Shown here: piece by piece, positions 11,132 through 21,548 of the stretch
Layout: each line of letters begins with the position of its first letter
Numbering within the stretch: the first letter of the stretch is position 1
Translations under genes and position numbers: made by a program
Notes under the pieces: model-generated
Told to the model about the DNA's origin: nothing
Databases searched by the model: none
What the model saw: the letters and a program-made list of their open reading frames with translations, nothing else
Source: Kalmusia sp. IMI 367209
Lineage: Eukaryota > Ascomycota > Dothideomycetes > Pleosporales > Didymosphaeriaceae
Length of the DNA: 64,000 nucleotides
Assembly (NCBI GenBank): GCA_027946365.1
Contig: JAPEUQ010000016.1
Span: 372,001-436,000 of the forward strand
Direction of reading: 5' to 3'

Positions 11132-12319
11132 TATCGTGAGGGGGAGAATGGGAGATGAGACGATATCGAGTGTTTGAGGGGCTTGTGGCTCGTGTGCGGT
11201 GCGCTGGTTGGTGCGAGGCGACTGGGATTCTAGCCTCGAGCTCGGGAGCTGAAAAGGGAATCGCCACGGCACAGGGCACGAGCAGAAAGCCGGGGGTGTG
11301 CGCTGTTCGCCGTAATCAATAATATGGGGACGGTATGCGGCAGTGGTGGGCGGGTAGAAACGTCGCAATGGCGCGCAGACGTGGAGCGAAAACGAAAAGA
11401 CCCGGGGCGACGCTTGATGACGCTCGTCGTTGGACGGTTCCGTATCAAGAGAAGACACGCGCCTTGCAGCGTTGATCTGTCACGGAGACGACGCGAGCCA
11501 CCGGGATTCGATGGGTGCGTCGGCAAGACGAGACGACGCGTCGAACGGCCAGCCTGTGCGGTGCTGCTAGGCGAGCAGATCCGGGTCATCAACGTGAATC
11601 AGCGTCGTGCACAGGTAGCTTCGGGATTAAAGCGTCGACTGGGCAGCCTTAAAATAAAGTCGACGCCGGCTTTGCGAGGCTGCGCGTGTTGGTGGATTCA
11701 CTCGCACCCAGAGTTCAGGTCGCAAAGCAAGTAGGAGAGGCGCTGCTTTGTTAGGCGCGGTGGCAAGCGTACACTATGCCCCTGCTTTCACGAAATGCGG
11801 GGATCGTATACAAGCAATTGGTCCGCAAATTCCCCTTGAAGTACTGTGGTTGGCGAGTGTTGTTTGCCGGCAGCGCCAGCATTCACAGCTCGAAGTCCGA
11901 CGCTGCAAGGCTTCCTTTGTTCCTTGCAGCCATGACGAAAGAAAGGGGCACCGTGATGCATGTATGCGATCAGTGTTTTTGGTGATGTCGTTTGATTATA
12001 TATATACAGAGCATTGGACAGACTAACAAATATTTCCTCCAGGTTTGCGCCTTCGCAAATGGCCCCAGTGGGCAATGCAACCCCCTGACTGCGCTTTGCA
12101 CCCCGACTGACCGTACTAATGCATGCCATGGTCCATTATCATCCTCTTTCGCCATCCAGATCGCCACGTGAAGGTTGTCCACGCCATCGCGACGCTCCTC
12201 TTGCGATGCTTCGCAGCCGTTCAAAGGTCATGTGACTGTCAGCATCCCCGTCGTTCCTTCCTCAAGACGTCACGGCCCCGAGCGCGGCTTCCAAGACCTC
12301 AAACCCCATCGCTCCTTCC
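11132..12319. other. Intergenic / promoter region
   Basis: This GC-rich upstream region belongs to the RNR inhibitor gene; the first 330 bases are open in frame with it but low in conserved content. The remainder, towards the 3' end of the four-TM gene, shows no supported gene. Confidence 0.4.
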
Positions 12320-13057
12320 TCAAGACTGCTGCATCTCTAGCTCTTTCCTAGTCTGCCTCTCAGCCCACTTGTCCGCCATCCATCCCATCACACTCAAGCC
12401 CATACTTGCGCCCAAGAGCAGGAACACAGTCAGGGTGCCATACAGCGCAAACTTGCTCTGGTGGCACAGCGAGCCAAAGTTGCCGTTGCCCATGCTGTTA
12501 GCAAGCGCAATGTCCTGCTGCAGCGGCGCGCTGTTCTTGTACTTGCAGGTCCACGTCTGGATGGTGTCGAGCTCCGAACCCCGATTCAGGATGTGCACGT
12601 AGATGACGGTGACGAGCGTGAGGAGAGACGACGGACCAGCTGAGCCGAGGGCAAGCAGGGCGCGGAGCGTGTGCTTGTTGGCGAGGTTGACCTGACTAAT
12701 TGTTAGAAAGTTTTCAGGATATGGCACCATGACCGTCGGCTTACTTGAGGAATGAGCGACATGACGAGGAAGACGCCCGACAGGACAAGCGTCACAGTCG
12801 CAGATGCGACCAAGGCCTTCGTTCCATGCACGTTGAAGTGTTGAGGCCAAAGTGGAAGCCACCACGGGTTGGACGTCTGGGACAGATAGAATTAGTAAGT
12901 TCTCCAGCCAGTGTTCATGCCTTTGTCTGCTTACCTGCTGCTTGTTGAAGACGTCGAGAGTATGCGCGGCAGTGCCCAGGATCGCAATGCTGAGGGCAAC
13001 CACAAGGCCGGTGATGACCGTCTGAGCGAGGTGAAGCGGCGCAGGATTGACCTTCAT
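12320..13057 (-). CDS. Four-TM fungal membrane protein (MARVEL-like)
   Basis: The three exons are 13057-12935, 12876-12745 and 12691-12320, all joined in phase 0, coding for 208 aa. Donors are gtaagc, gtaagc and gttaga-like context is avoided; acceptors are cccag and gtcag. Four hydrophobic helices are visible: near residues 12-32 (TVITGLVVALSIAILGTAA), in exon 2 (ALVASATVTLVLSGVFLVMS), early exon 3 (ALLALGSAGPSSLLTLVTVIYV) and late exon 3 (LYGTLTVFLLLGASMGLSVMG). The tail is charged. This topology fits MARVEL/claudin-like plasma-membrane proteins, but no signature residue proves the family. It lies just outside the candidate RiPP cluster; a transport role there would be speculation. Confidence 0.75.
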   Translation of the reverse strand: MKVNPAPLHLAQTVITGLVVALSIAILGTAAHTLDVFNKQQVSRQRHEHWLENLLILSVPDVQPVVASTLASTLQRAWNEGLGRICDCDACPVGRLPRHVAHSSSKPTVMVPYPENFLTISQVNLANKHTLRALLALGSAGPSSLLTLVTVIYVHILNRGSELDTIQTWTCKYKNSAPLQQDIALANSMGNGNFGSLCHQSKFALYGTLTVFLLLGASMGLSVMGWMADKWAERQTRKELEMQQS

Positions 13058-13917
13058 CTTTGCTATCGTTTTCTTTTGCAGTTTCGATTACTTCGTAATA
13101 AGTGTAGGTATACGTAAAGGATCGACTTGAAAAAGGCGGGCACACAACCAGGAGCACCCAAACCAAAGAATGACTTAAACAAAGAACAACGAAACACAAG
13201 AATCAGGACTTGATATAACTCGAGGTGCTTGCCTGAGTAAAAGGAGTCTCACGATGAGGGGTCTCCTTGCCTTTAAAACATACCCATAGCCGTCGCCGTT
13301 TCAAGCGTCTGGCGCCCCGCTGCAACACCCACCCAGGAACGTTTACCCGCATAATCCAAAATAAGCACAGCGAAACGACGTTCGGGAGGGCGCGTCGATC
13401 AATCTTCATTTTGGTTGCGCCTACAATAGCTGGGCGCAAGGAGGCTGCAAAGTGAGCGCGTAGCTGCACCCCCGTGCAGAAGATAGCGACCTAATTTACT
13501 ACCCACATGCTCACTCCTGCCCGCTGAATGCAGTGCCATCTCCACAATTGCTGGATTTGGGACCGCAAAGGGCAGATCATTGGCCTGCCAGACGGCCGAT
13601 AGAGCTTTTGTTAAGCACCGTGGCTTGTTGTCCTGTTCGGCGCGTGGTGTTAGGTTTAGTGGAGGAGTACAGGCGGCGAATGAGACGCTGCATCTGGCCT
13701 TATGCGGGTGCGCAAATGTCCTGAAACGGGGTTTGCATGTCTCTCGGCGCTTCGCGTTGAGAGGTACAGATGGTGATTCGAAGAACGTTTGGCGCTTAGC
13801 AGCCGGCGCTTGGGCCACGCCTGCATGATTGGCTGATCCCAAAAACAGCAGCAACAGCTCAGGAACACACGGCAAAGATTCAATGTCTGTACGCGCTGGC
13901 ATCTATCGTGCTGGTGT
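13058..13917. other. Intergenic region, no gene seen
   Basis: These 860 bases separate the four-TM gene from the methyltransferase. Some minus-strand frames are open but have shuffled composition and no recognisable motif. Confidence 0.4.
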
Positions 13918-14850
13918 CTACGATATTCTCGAGACGACAAATTGGAGAATGCCAGCGTCTGCTCCGATGTACGCTACTTCGTCCTTCCAATACCCCATAC
14001 TCTCCCAGCTCCGCATCACGGCATCCGTCTGCCACCGCGTGCCTGTAGTCTTTCCCACCTCGTTCCACAACGCTGCAAATGTGTTGACATCATGTAGCAT
14101 CAACTTGGGGTGTATGTCCCCTCGCCGTCCTTCATTGAAGTTGCCAACCTGGAACCCCACCACCTTTCCACCTGGCTTTACCAAGGCGGCTACCGTACAA
14201 GATGCATCAAACTGCTCTCTCCACGTCCAGTTATGGAAAAAATGAGTTGCAGATATGATATCAACACTACCTTTCAATTCCAGAAGTTCTTGGTTCGGCT
14301 GGAAAATATCAGCTTGGATGATCTTGGCATCGAATCTACCCTTGTCGCGGAACAGCTCGAATCCTAGGTCCCAGTGGTTGACAATATCCATGCCATAGAG
14401 CCTGTCTTGAGGGCAACCATCCATTGAAAGTTGCCTTAGATCGGTCCCCATGTAGCAGCCCATGTCCAGAAAAGAACCACCATGTTTAATTCGGGAGATG
14501 ATGTCGCCATAGTTGGGGAGTCGGGAAATTGAAGGCATCAGGAACCCCCCTAACCCGGTACATGGGTACCCTTTAATGGCCCAGGCCTTGTCTCGCTGTG
14601 GAACCTAAGCATTTATTTCGAGGAACACTCAAGGCAAGCCAGACAGATCACCATGGGCACCTACAATTGCATAGATGTGACTGGGAATATTGCTTCTCTC
14701 GATGCCACTGTATGTTTCAAACACGTCTAGAACCTATGATTGGAGCTTTGGCAGCGGAACACGATACGAGCAAGGGGAAACCCTTACCTTTGCTGTGATT
14801 TTATGATCAATTCGGTTGGTCCACCAGGCCACGTCTTTGGTAGGGCCCAT
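13918..14850 (-). CDS. Class I SAM-dependent methyltransferase (candidate RiPP tailoring enzyme)
   Basis: The exons are 14850-14788, 14733-14665 and 14595-13918, coding for at least 269 aa; all joins are phase 0 (ITAK-VLDVF, IYAI-RDKAW). SAM motif I is FLDMGCYMGTDL at residues about 86-97; a following acidic motif is GMDIVNHWDLG. The VFETYSGIE...RDKAWAIKGYPCTG block is characteristic of methyltransferases found in fungal secondary-metabolite clusters (meroterpenoid-type family). The frame is open upstream of Met14850 to about 14945 without an ATG, so a further 5' exon is likely. Its neighbour 0.4 kb away is the UstYa-like oxidase; O- or N-methylation of the peptide product is inferred, as UstM/PhomM-type steps are known in ustiloxin and phomopsin pathways. 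Confidence 0.85.
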
Positions 14851-15266
14851 CTCGTCGAGGCGTTGCAGGGTGTAGGGTTTATCCTGGCGACATTTCGAAG
14901 TCGAAAGGAGAACGCGCTCGGACCGTGGTAACCACCGATCCTAGATCACGAGCATTAGTGTTGATCGTGGCCTAATCCACTCTGGGGCGACGGATTTTAG
15001 CATACGTACGAAATATGCAAAGCTTACTCAGATAGGTACAGAGACAAAAATACTAGAAGGCCTTTCAAAGTCTTCGTGTTACTACCTTTATATATTCGAT
15101 TATTTGTAGCAGCCTTAGGGAGAACTAAATTTATATCAGATGTATCTTTGGTAACGAATGCTCAAATAGCTCTTTGCGTCAAACCCTTTACCAGAATGAA
15201 GAGCCTCAATCTCCATCCAATCATCTACGCCCACGCCTCACCGTCCGCCCCCACCCTAATCACTAC
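14851..15266. other. Spacer between methyltransferase and UstYa gene
   Basis: These 416 bases hold the upstream region of the methyltransferase, possibly including an unresolved first exon: bases about 14851-14945 are open in its frame, behind a possible acceptor (atctag). Confidence 0.4.
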
Positions 15267-16170
15267 CTAGCTCAAACTCCCAGCTGGGAGTCCATCCCCC
15301 GCATGATAATTCCTCAAATGACTTACGCCCTGGTCCTTACCCGCAACCCGTTCAAAGTCAAAATAATCCGCCGACCGCTCCTCCGCCCACTCCCTCAACG
15401 CATCCCAATCGCCACACTTCTTCTCCTGCCCCACACCCGCCTCACGGTGCCCATTCGTCCACATCAGCGTATCGTCGATGTTGCACATGACATACTGCCT
15501 CAACGCGTCGAAGCAGTGCATGTCGTGCGGGTATGACCAATTCCAATACCTACCTTGTTCAAGGGCGACATAATGTTTGCGGATCACCGCCTTGACGTAT
15601 CACAAAGTCAGCGAGCCGCATCTCGATACAGGCCGTGAAGCATGTAGACAGACCGACGTACTATACAATGTATTGCATGGTATGCTTCAATGACGTAGAC
15701 TAGGTTGCCGCTTCCACCGGGTAGCGGCGCGGTGTCGGGTAGCTGCTTCTGCGCTGCGTACTGTGGAGTGATTTGGATGACGCCGTGGCCTGGAAGGATT
15801 GAGGACCAGGCTTGCGACGCGATGGTCTCGTTGGGCGATGTGTAATCTGAAGGGAGGTACAGGGTGCGGGGCAAGGTCTTACCCTGGGGCAGACCATCTG
15901 AGAATGGATGTCAGTGCGTATAGCTATCTTGTAGGAGACTGGCTTACTTGGAGATGTTGTGAGAAGACCTATTTGATGATTTAGGCGGAGCAGGAAAATG
16001 CTTTCGGTTATGATAGTAAGAATGCAGATAATAAAAATAGGGCTGGTGAAGCGTGATGAGATAGTGCGGCGTCTAGGGAGTGGAAGGGACTCCTCGGCAC
16101 TGAGCAAATGTTCAGTGGCTTCGTGGTCGAGAGGCGAGTCACAGCTTGGAGGATCGTGGAGGAAGCCCAT
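15267..16170 (-). CDS. UstYa-family (DUF3328) oxidase
   Basis: The exons are 16170-15948, 15897-15662 and 15590-15267, coding for 260 aa. Intron 1 is gtaagc..ctcag (joins TTSP-N-GLPQG); intron 2 is gtacgt..caag with a perfect gctgac branch site and joins HAIHCI-AVIRKHY. The protein has a short cytosolic N-terminus, one TM anchor at about residues 42-62, and both hallmark motifs: H148AIHC152 and H175DMHC179, followed by FDALRQYVMCN and CGDWDALR. Family knowledge: UstYa/UstYb-type proteins are metal-dependent oxidases that form ether or C-C macrocycles on ribosomal precursor peptides (ustiloxin, asperipin, phomopsin) and also act in cyclochlorotine. It is divergent from the repeat-bearing secreted peptide, which is its likely substrate. 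Confidence 0.92.
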
Positions 16171-16987
16171 GCTTTGAAAGCGAACTTCACTATCGCATAT
16201 AGTGATGAGTACGATAAAGCAAATAGATAATCGATCGCGTGTATCTGCTTCAAGCTGAAGAGTATGTATATCTTGAGCTCAGCTAATGTGTGATGCTTAG
16301 ATAAACACAAGTTCACGAATGTCCTGATAAAGGTTGGACGCCTTGTCGTCTTACTCGGTGACACACATGCACTCATCGGCGTATAAATATCCATATTTGG
16401 TGTAAAAGAGGGGAAGTAAAACATTATATGCAGTCACAGCGCCATCATTACGCCACTTTGATACAATGATTGACTGAAGTAGCAGGAGTCTTACTAGAGA
16501 TATCGTATAGATAGCCGAGTAAGCTAGCATGCGAGAATTTGAGTTGTCACGACTCTGACGAATCATGTAGATCGTGCTTAGAGGGGCTTAGAATGCTATC
16601 GCGTAAATGCAAACAGGTATTTGCTGCGTAGAAGGATGCATGAACGTACGGTTGAATGACGCTGCCTCTACCTGATTGATGGAGAATCTGTTCAGCTGTG
16701 TCACGTTCATCTGACCATGCATTCCGATGATCTGGATAGTGCATTTTCATTGAGCTCTTTTTTCATCTAGATCACGAGCAGGAGCTGGTTCCGGATGGGT
16801 TTGTCCTAATCAGCAGTGAATAGAATAAAAGTAGACAATTCTCCCCTGAACTCTTGTATCTACCACCTCGCTACATACAATATCACCAGTCAAATAATAT
16901 ACAGTACGCCATTCCCGCCTCGAATCTATCCAATAGCAACAAGGAGCACAATTGAACTTCCACAAACAGCCGAACCCACTCGACATC
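16171..16987. promoter_or_regulatory. Divergent promoter, UstYa oxidase and precursor peptide
   Basis: This 817-bp AT-rich region lies between two divergent starts. No supported gene lies within it. A bidirectional promoter coordinating enzyme and precursor is inferred from layout only. Confidence 0.45.
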
Positions 16988-17218
16988 ATGAAGCTTCTCC
17001 TACTAGCCACCGTTCTACTTTCTGCCCTCGTCAATGTTGCCAAAGCCTTGCCGTTGCAGACACGCAATGCCGTCCGAGCCACAGTGGACGCTGAACACGA
17101 GGATTTCGAGGACTTCTCCGGTTTGAGAAGAAATGCTGCGCCTAAGGCCTTGCCGATTGATATCGAAGACTTTGCGCCGACTGATCCAAGCGACTTTGAA
17201 GATTTTAGCCCTTTGTAG
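16988..17218 (+). CDS. Small secreted repeat peptide, candidate dikaritin-type RiPP precursor
   Basis: This single exon encodes 76 aa. Residues 1-20 form a clear signal peptide (KLLLLATVLLSALVNVAKA, with cleavage likely after Ala20). The mature part has three related acidic segments: FEDFSG at 40-45, IEDFAP at 59-64 and FEDFSP at 70-75, the last ending at the C-terminal Leu76. A dibasic RR (47-48), a possible Kex2 site, follows repeat 1; no dibasic site separates repeats 2 and 3. Family knowledge: dikaritin precursors have a signal peptide and repeated core peptides containing aromatic residues. The neighbouring UstYa-like and methyltransferase genes make this role likely, though it could be an unrelated small secreted protein. 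A start 12 codons upstream (16952) would bury the signal peptide. Confidence 0.75.
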   Translation: MKLLLLATVLLSALVNVAKALPLQTRNAVRATVDAEHEDFEDFSGLRRNAAPKALPIDIEDFAPTDPSDFEDFSPL

Positions 17219-17555
17219 GGACATTGGCTCGCTACGATGGCTAGTCATCCTGGCTGAATGAAAGGTACCTGTTTCCGGGAAATGTGCAACACGCATGGTC
17301 CCTGACAGTGTCTATAGGCTTAAAGGAGCACTTTTAGCATAGAAGGTGCTGACGGCCTACCGTCTGTAGTTAGGTTGAATGCCATGAAGGATTTCTCAAT
17401 TTGTCTCATTTCACGTGCGGACAGTGCGGAGTATGGTCAGACTGGGGGCTCATATTGTGCTGTATGGAAGCATGCGTAGGACCATTCATTGAAAATCATT
17501 CGCTTTATTATATTTATGTGTCTATCGTCGCTAGTAGCGCAGCGGAGCCCTGGTC
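17219..17555. other. Convergent 3' spacer, no gene seen
   Basis: These 337 bases separate the 3' ends of the precursor peptide gene and the LysM gene. No additional peptide or enzyme frame is supported. Confidence 0.4.
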
Positions 17556-18428
17556 TCACATTATCTGACCTGTCAAACTCCCTCCGCTACCACCGAAGCC
17601 CCACTTTCGTCTACCATGATTCTGGGGCATCTTGGCTTTGCCTTTCTTTGCCGCTTCTAGAGGGTTTTCTCTTTCCCATCGTTCATCGGCCTTGTAAGCG
17701 GCTATAGCTTCCTCGAGGTTATAGTCTGTTTGTTGCAGGTATAGTAACGCGACATCGTATCTGTACCGCGGAGCAACGCTCCTTTTGATTAGCCTGTTAT
17801 CAAGGGTTCGTGGTACGGATCATCCTTACTCGGCGACCTTACACCCTACCATGAACTTCCTGACCTTGCCCTTTCTTATCTCCTCATCTTCACCTTCCAA
17901 CGGTCTAGGACTCAGGCTGACGCCGCCTTTGTAATATTCACCAGGTATCAAGATAGTTCTCCGCGCTGCCAGTAGATGGTCGGCATACAAACCGTTTGTG
18001 CGTCGCAGTGCATCCGCGGGCACGCCATATCGTAGCGATAGAGAAGATATCGTGTCATTGTTCGGGTCGACGAAATGTAACACATCAGACGCATTTAACG
18101 CTAATGAATCTTTTGATTTCTCTGGCAGTGATTGTAATGTAGGATGTGCGGAGTATGGTGGGGGCTCATCGTTCGCGGTGCCCTTTACTGGTGGCGAATA
18201 CGCAGGCGGGTCTCGTAGACCTTGGGGAAGCGGTGAAGGTACAACAGATATTTGGCAGAATGGACAGTAGCTTGAGAATCGCGGATTATCAGTTATGCAT
18301 CGAGCACATATCGCTCGGCCGCAGCATTCGAGGCGGCGCTCAAACTGTGTAGGCTTCTCCGTCTTCTCATCGTAGGTTGGTGGGATGGAGGAGAGTAACG
18401 CGGCACAGGTGCAGCAGGCTTCTGACAT
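17556..18428 (-). CDS. Zinc-finger / LysM / UBA-like intracellular protein
   Basis: The two exons are 18428-17830 and 17760-17556 (gtaagg..gtacag), coding for 267 aa. An N-terminal cysteine cluster (CCTCAALL, then CCGRAICARCI and YCPFC, residues about 5-57) looks like a RING-type or related zinc finger. A LysM-like segment follows near residues 114-160 (LHFVDPNNDTISSLSLRYGV...ILIPG). Exon 2 contributes YDVALLYLQQTDYNLEEAIAAY, a UBA-like three-helix pattern, then a basic Gly-rich tail. There is no signal peptide, so an intracellular LysM protein is indicated, unlike secreted chitin-binding LysM effectors. The combination suggests ubiquitin-linked function, but this is inference. Confidence 0.8.
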
Positions 18429-19075
18429 GATGATGCCGTGCTTGTGAATAGTAGGTGCAAGATATAAAGAGATAGTTTTGGAATCACCGTTGAAGAACGC
18501 TGAGGGGCAAAGATGGTTGCCGGAGATAGAGATCGTACGTCATGACTAAGTCCATTAGCGCAAACGCGGGCTCACGTGTGTGGTGATAATAGGAAATACG
18601 GTAATCCCTGGAACGAAGACTGAAGCATCATTCCATAGGATCTGACAGAAACTAGAGTGCAAGTAGCCGATAGTGATGTTGTGACGCGGAACTGGGTCCT
18701 CCAGTGGAGCGTGAAGACGTAACGCACGAGCCACCTTCGGCCCGTCTTACTAGCCGAGACGCCCACACCAGCTGCAGATTTCGAACTTCGAACTTCGAAC
18801 TTTCGCTTCGCCCGACCACCAACCGCCAACATCAACTCCACCAAGACCTTTCGAGGTATGTTCTCCCACCGAGTGCCCTTCAGATAGCCAGGAGATGCAA
18901 TCGCCTCGCCACTATGTGGGAGCACGACACTGCTCTCCGCTGCGATAGAGCTGAAGACCCCTCATGTGGCAGACTGAGGGCACTCTTTTAGCTCAGGCGT
19001 CTGGAGGCTAACCTTGTCACCACCACAGATACCTCGGTCGCCCTCAGCCATTGAGAATCTCCGCACACCGACAAA
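18429..19075. promoter_or_regulatory. Divergent promoter, LysM protein and RPS22
   Basis: This region separates divergent genes. Around 18778-18803 the unit gaacttc is repeated three times (cgaacttcgaacttcgaac). The part next to the ribosomal-protein ATG is probably its 5' leader; no separate gene is supported. Confidence 0.45.
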
Positions 19076-19722
19076 ATGGTCAAGACCTCCGTCCTCAACG
19101 ATGCGCTTAACGCCATCAACAACGCCGAGAAGTCTGGCAAGCGCCAGGTTCTCATCCGCCCGTCTTCCAAGGTCATCATCAAGTTCCTCACCGTGATGCA
19201 AAAGCACGGTATGCACACCACCCCTCTTCTTGTTACGCTTCCCCACACCTCTTCGCGTTGATAACTAGGCAATGGTTTTGTTCGCTCCATCGACCTTTGC
19301 CCTTTAAGTGCGCGATAGATCATCCTGCGAAGGACTTACACGTCTTCGGATCTGTTCATGACGCCTGATGTTTATTTCTTCGCCACATGCTTATAATCTT
19401 CTAGGTTACATTGGCGAATTTGAGGAAGTCGATGACCACAGGAACGGCAAGATCGTTATCCAGCTCAACGTACGTATACCCAGTGTATTCCACGTAAAGA
19501 TTTTCACGACGCTAACAACAGCACTAGGGCCGCATCAACAAGACCGGCGTCATCTCTCCCCGCTACAACGTCCAGCTCCGTGACCTCGAGAAGTGGGTCG
19601 TCAAGCTACTCCCGTCGCGTCAGTTCGGTTACATCGTCCTCACCACCTCCGCTGGTATTATGGACCACGAGGAGGCCAGGAGGAAGCACGTTGCAGGCAA
19701 GATCCTTGGTTTCTTCTACTAG
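19076..19722 (+). CDS. rps22: 40S ribosomal protein S22 / uS8 (S15a)
   Basis: The exons are 19076-19208, 19405-19469 and 19528-19722, coding for 130 aa, exactly the family length. Joins are [14 protein letters not shown] (gtatgc..tctag) and [12 protein letters not shown] (gtacgt..actag). The sequence is nearly a textbook uS8: starts [19 protein letters not shown] and ends with [16 protein letters not shown] then ILGFFY. It is a component of the small ribosomal subunit that binds 18S rRNA. The long first intron is typical of fungal ribosomal-protein genes. Confidence 0.98.
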
Positions 19723-20156
19723 ACGGTTATGTACGGTGGGAGGATACCCCAACCTAGGTCTATGCGTAGCACCTTGGGTAGATCGGATCTGTCATGATAA
19801 TGGATATCACAAAATTTCACGATGATTGTTGGATCTTAACATGAGGCTTGCCCCTTTGTATTGCAAACGTGATGTCCCATTCACTACTCCTGTACTCGAT
19901 AAACCCGCAGTCATGTTTGAGTGTCCAAGATGATGTTGAAGTTTACCATTCATGGGATATTAGCATTCATATCATGCGCTGTCGTGGACTGTATGCGAAG
20001 ATGCGAAGACGCGTATCATTACCGTAAGACGATGCCAGTGTGTCTCACTCATGCTATAGTCCCTTTGAAGAGTCGCAAAAATCTGCTAAAAGGCTCGTGT
20101 TGGGTTGAAGAACAAGTCAGTGTACCGTTCAGTGATCCTGGAATTGAACAATATCT
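19723..20156. other. Convergent 3' spacer, no gene seen
   Basis: These 434 bases hold the 3' flanks of RPS22 and of the carnosine N-methyltransferase-like gene. No supported reading frame is present. Confidence 0.4.
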
Positions 20157-21548
20157 TTATAATTTCCGCGCGACCCAGAAGGAAGCGCGGTATGTGCTTT
20201 GCAACATACTACTCGGGTTTGTAACATACCCGGTCTCTATAGCGCCCGGTTCATGTTTCTCAATGGTAAAGCCGGAATGCTGTACTAAAGCCACCACTTC
20301 CTCGTCGGTGAGCTCGACAGACCCTGGATCCGCAATGCCCGTATCTATATCCACCCCCCTTTTCCGCTTGTCGTCCACGTCTTCTTCTTCTGGGTCTTGA
20401 AGTCGCGACGAGTGATGCCAAAGTAAAGGCCCAAGATTGATCCAGATACCATTCGATTTGAGACAGTTATGTACCGTTTCAATATACCGTATAATATTCG
20501 GCGCCGTATCGATGAAAAAAACCGTCGCGATCGCATCATATGTATCTTTGTACTCTGGTTTGTTATATAGCACGCAAAAATCCCCCGTCGACATGCTCAT
20601 CTCGCCGTTATCGCCAGCCGAGAGTTCCGACGCTGGATGCACATCCGGGACATCGATCGTGCGAAATTGATCCGTGCGATGAAGATGATTCGAAAAATTC
20701 ATCGCAAAAGGCGCAATCTTAAATTGTCCCACATTTTTCATGTGGTTCAGGACCAGAGAAGACGCCATGATCTCGTGGTATGATATCTCATTGCCTTCGA
20801 CGCAGTAGCCAGCCTTGCAAATATCGAATACGAGGCGGCCCAGACCTGCGCCGGGGACTAAAACATTCAGACCTTTCTTTTCTAACCCTGTATTCTCCTC
20901 CTGACGAGCGGAGAATTCTGAATCGAGGGTGTTAATAATGGGTGTGAAGCATTTTGTCCGCTCGCTTAAGCCCTCCAAACTCCATTCTCTCCAAAATTGG
21001 TTGATACAGCTTCGCGCTTTTTCCGCGTCGTTCACCGTCGTCTTTACGCCCAAATAGTCCATAACGGCACCGTATACTTGGAATGGATCGCGTGCCGTTT
21101 CAGGCACAATGGAAGCGACGAGGTCGCTGTCCAGGTTTGGAGCAATGAATGCCTGGAAGCCTGCACAGAATATAGCTTCGGCGAGCTCAGCATTAGAGTC
21201 AATCAGATCATCGATATGAGAAAGGGAGTCTAGGACTGAGAAAGGGGGCCTGGAGAAGAGTGTCCAGTGGACAGAGGGGAGAGAGTAGAAGGCGCGGCGG
21301 CGGAGATGTGTAGTGTTGTAGTGGGCAAGACGACGATATGACCTAAGAATATGTTAAAAGCAGATATTTGAGTAGTGTTTATTTAGAAATTGCTATTTTT
21401 CTCGTCGTTTTTGTGGTTCTGCCCTTTGAATGGGTGGTGGGAACATCATTACGCACCGGAAACCGTCTAGAACTGAGAGGAGGTGTTTACGCTCTTCATG
21501 GTCCGCCATGGGATTGAAATCGCCCGTCCATTCTTGATCCTCGTCCAT
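20157..21548 (-). CDS. Carnosine N-methyltransferase-like protein (N2227 family)
   Basis: The two exons are 21548-21457 and 21342-20157 (gtgcgt..cttag), coding for 425 aa and joined as LDGFR-SYRRLAHYN. The N2227 family signature is present: VLVPGAGLGRLVFDI (SAM motif I), GNEISYHEIMASS, FAMNFSNHL, DAIATVFFIDTAPNIIRYIE and the GIWINLGPLLWH segment. Family knowledge: CARNMT1 and its yeast relative YNL092W N-methylate histidine imidazole groups in carnosine or proteins. All core motifs are intact, so an active cytosolic or nuclear SAM enzyme is expected. It is divergent from the proteasome chaperone gene with a 336-bp shared promoter. Confidence 0.92.

Noticed and set aside
13399..13902. Long minus-strand open frame between the four-TM gene and the methyltransferase
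   Set aside because: It has no recognised motif, overlaps other open frames on both strands, and its composition looks like random GC-balanced sequence.
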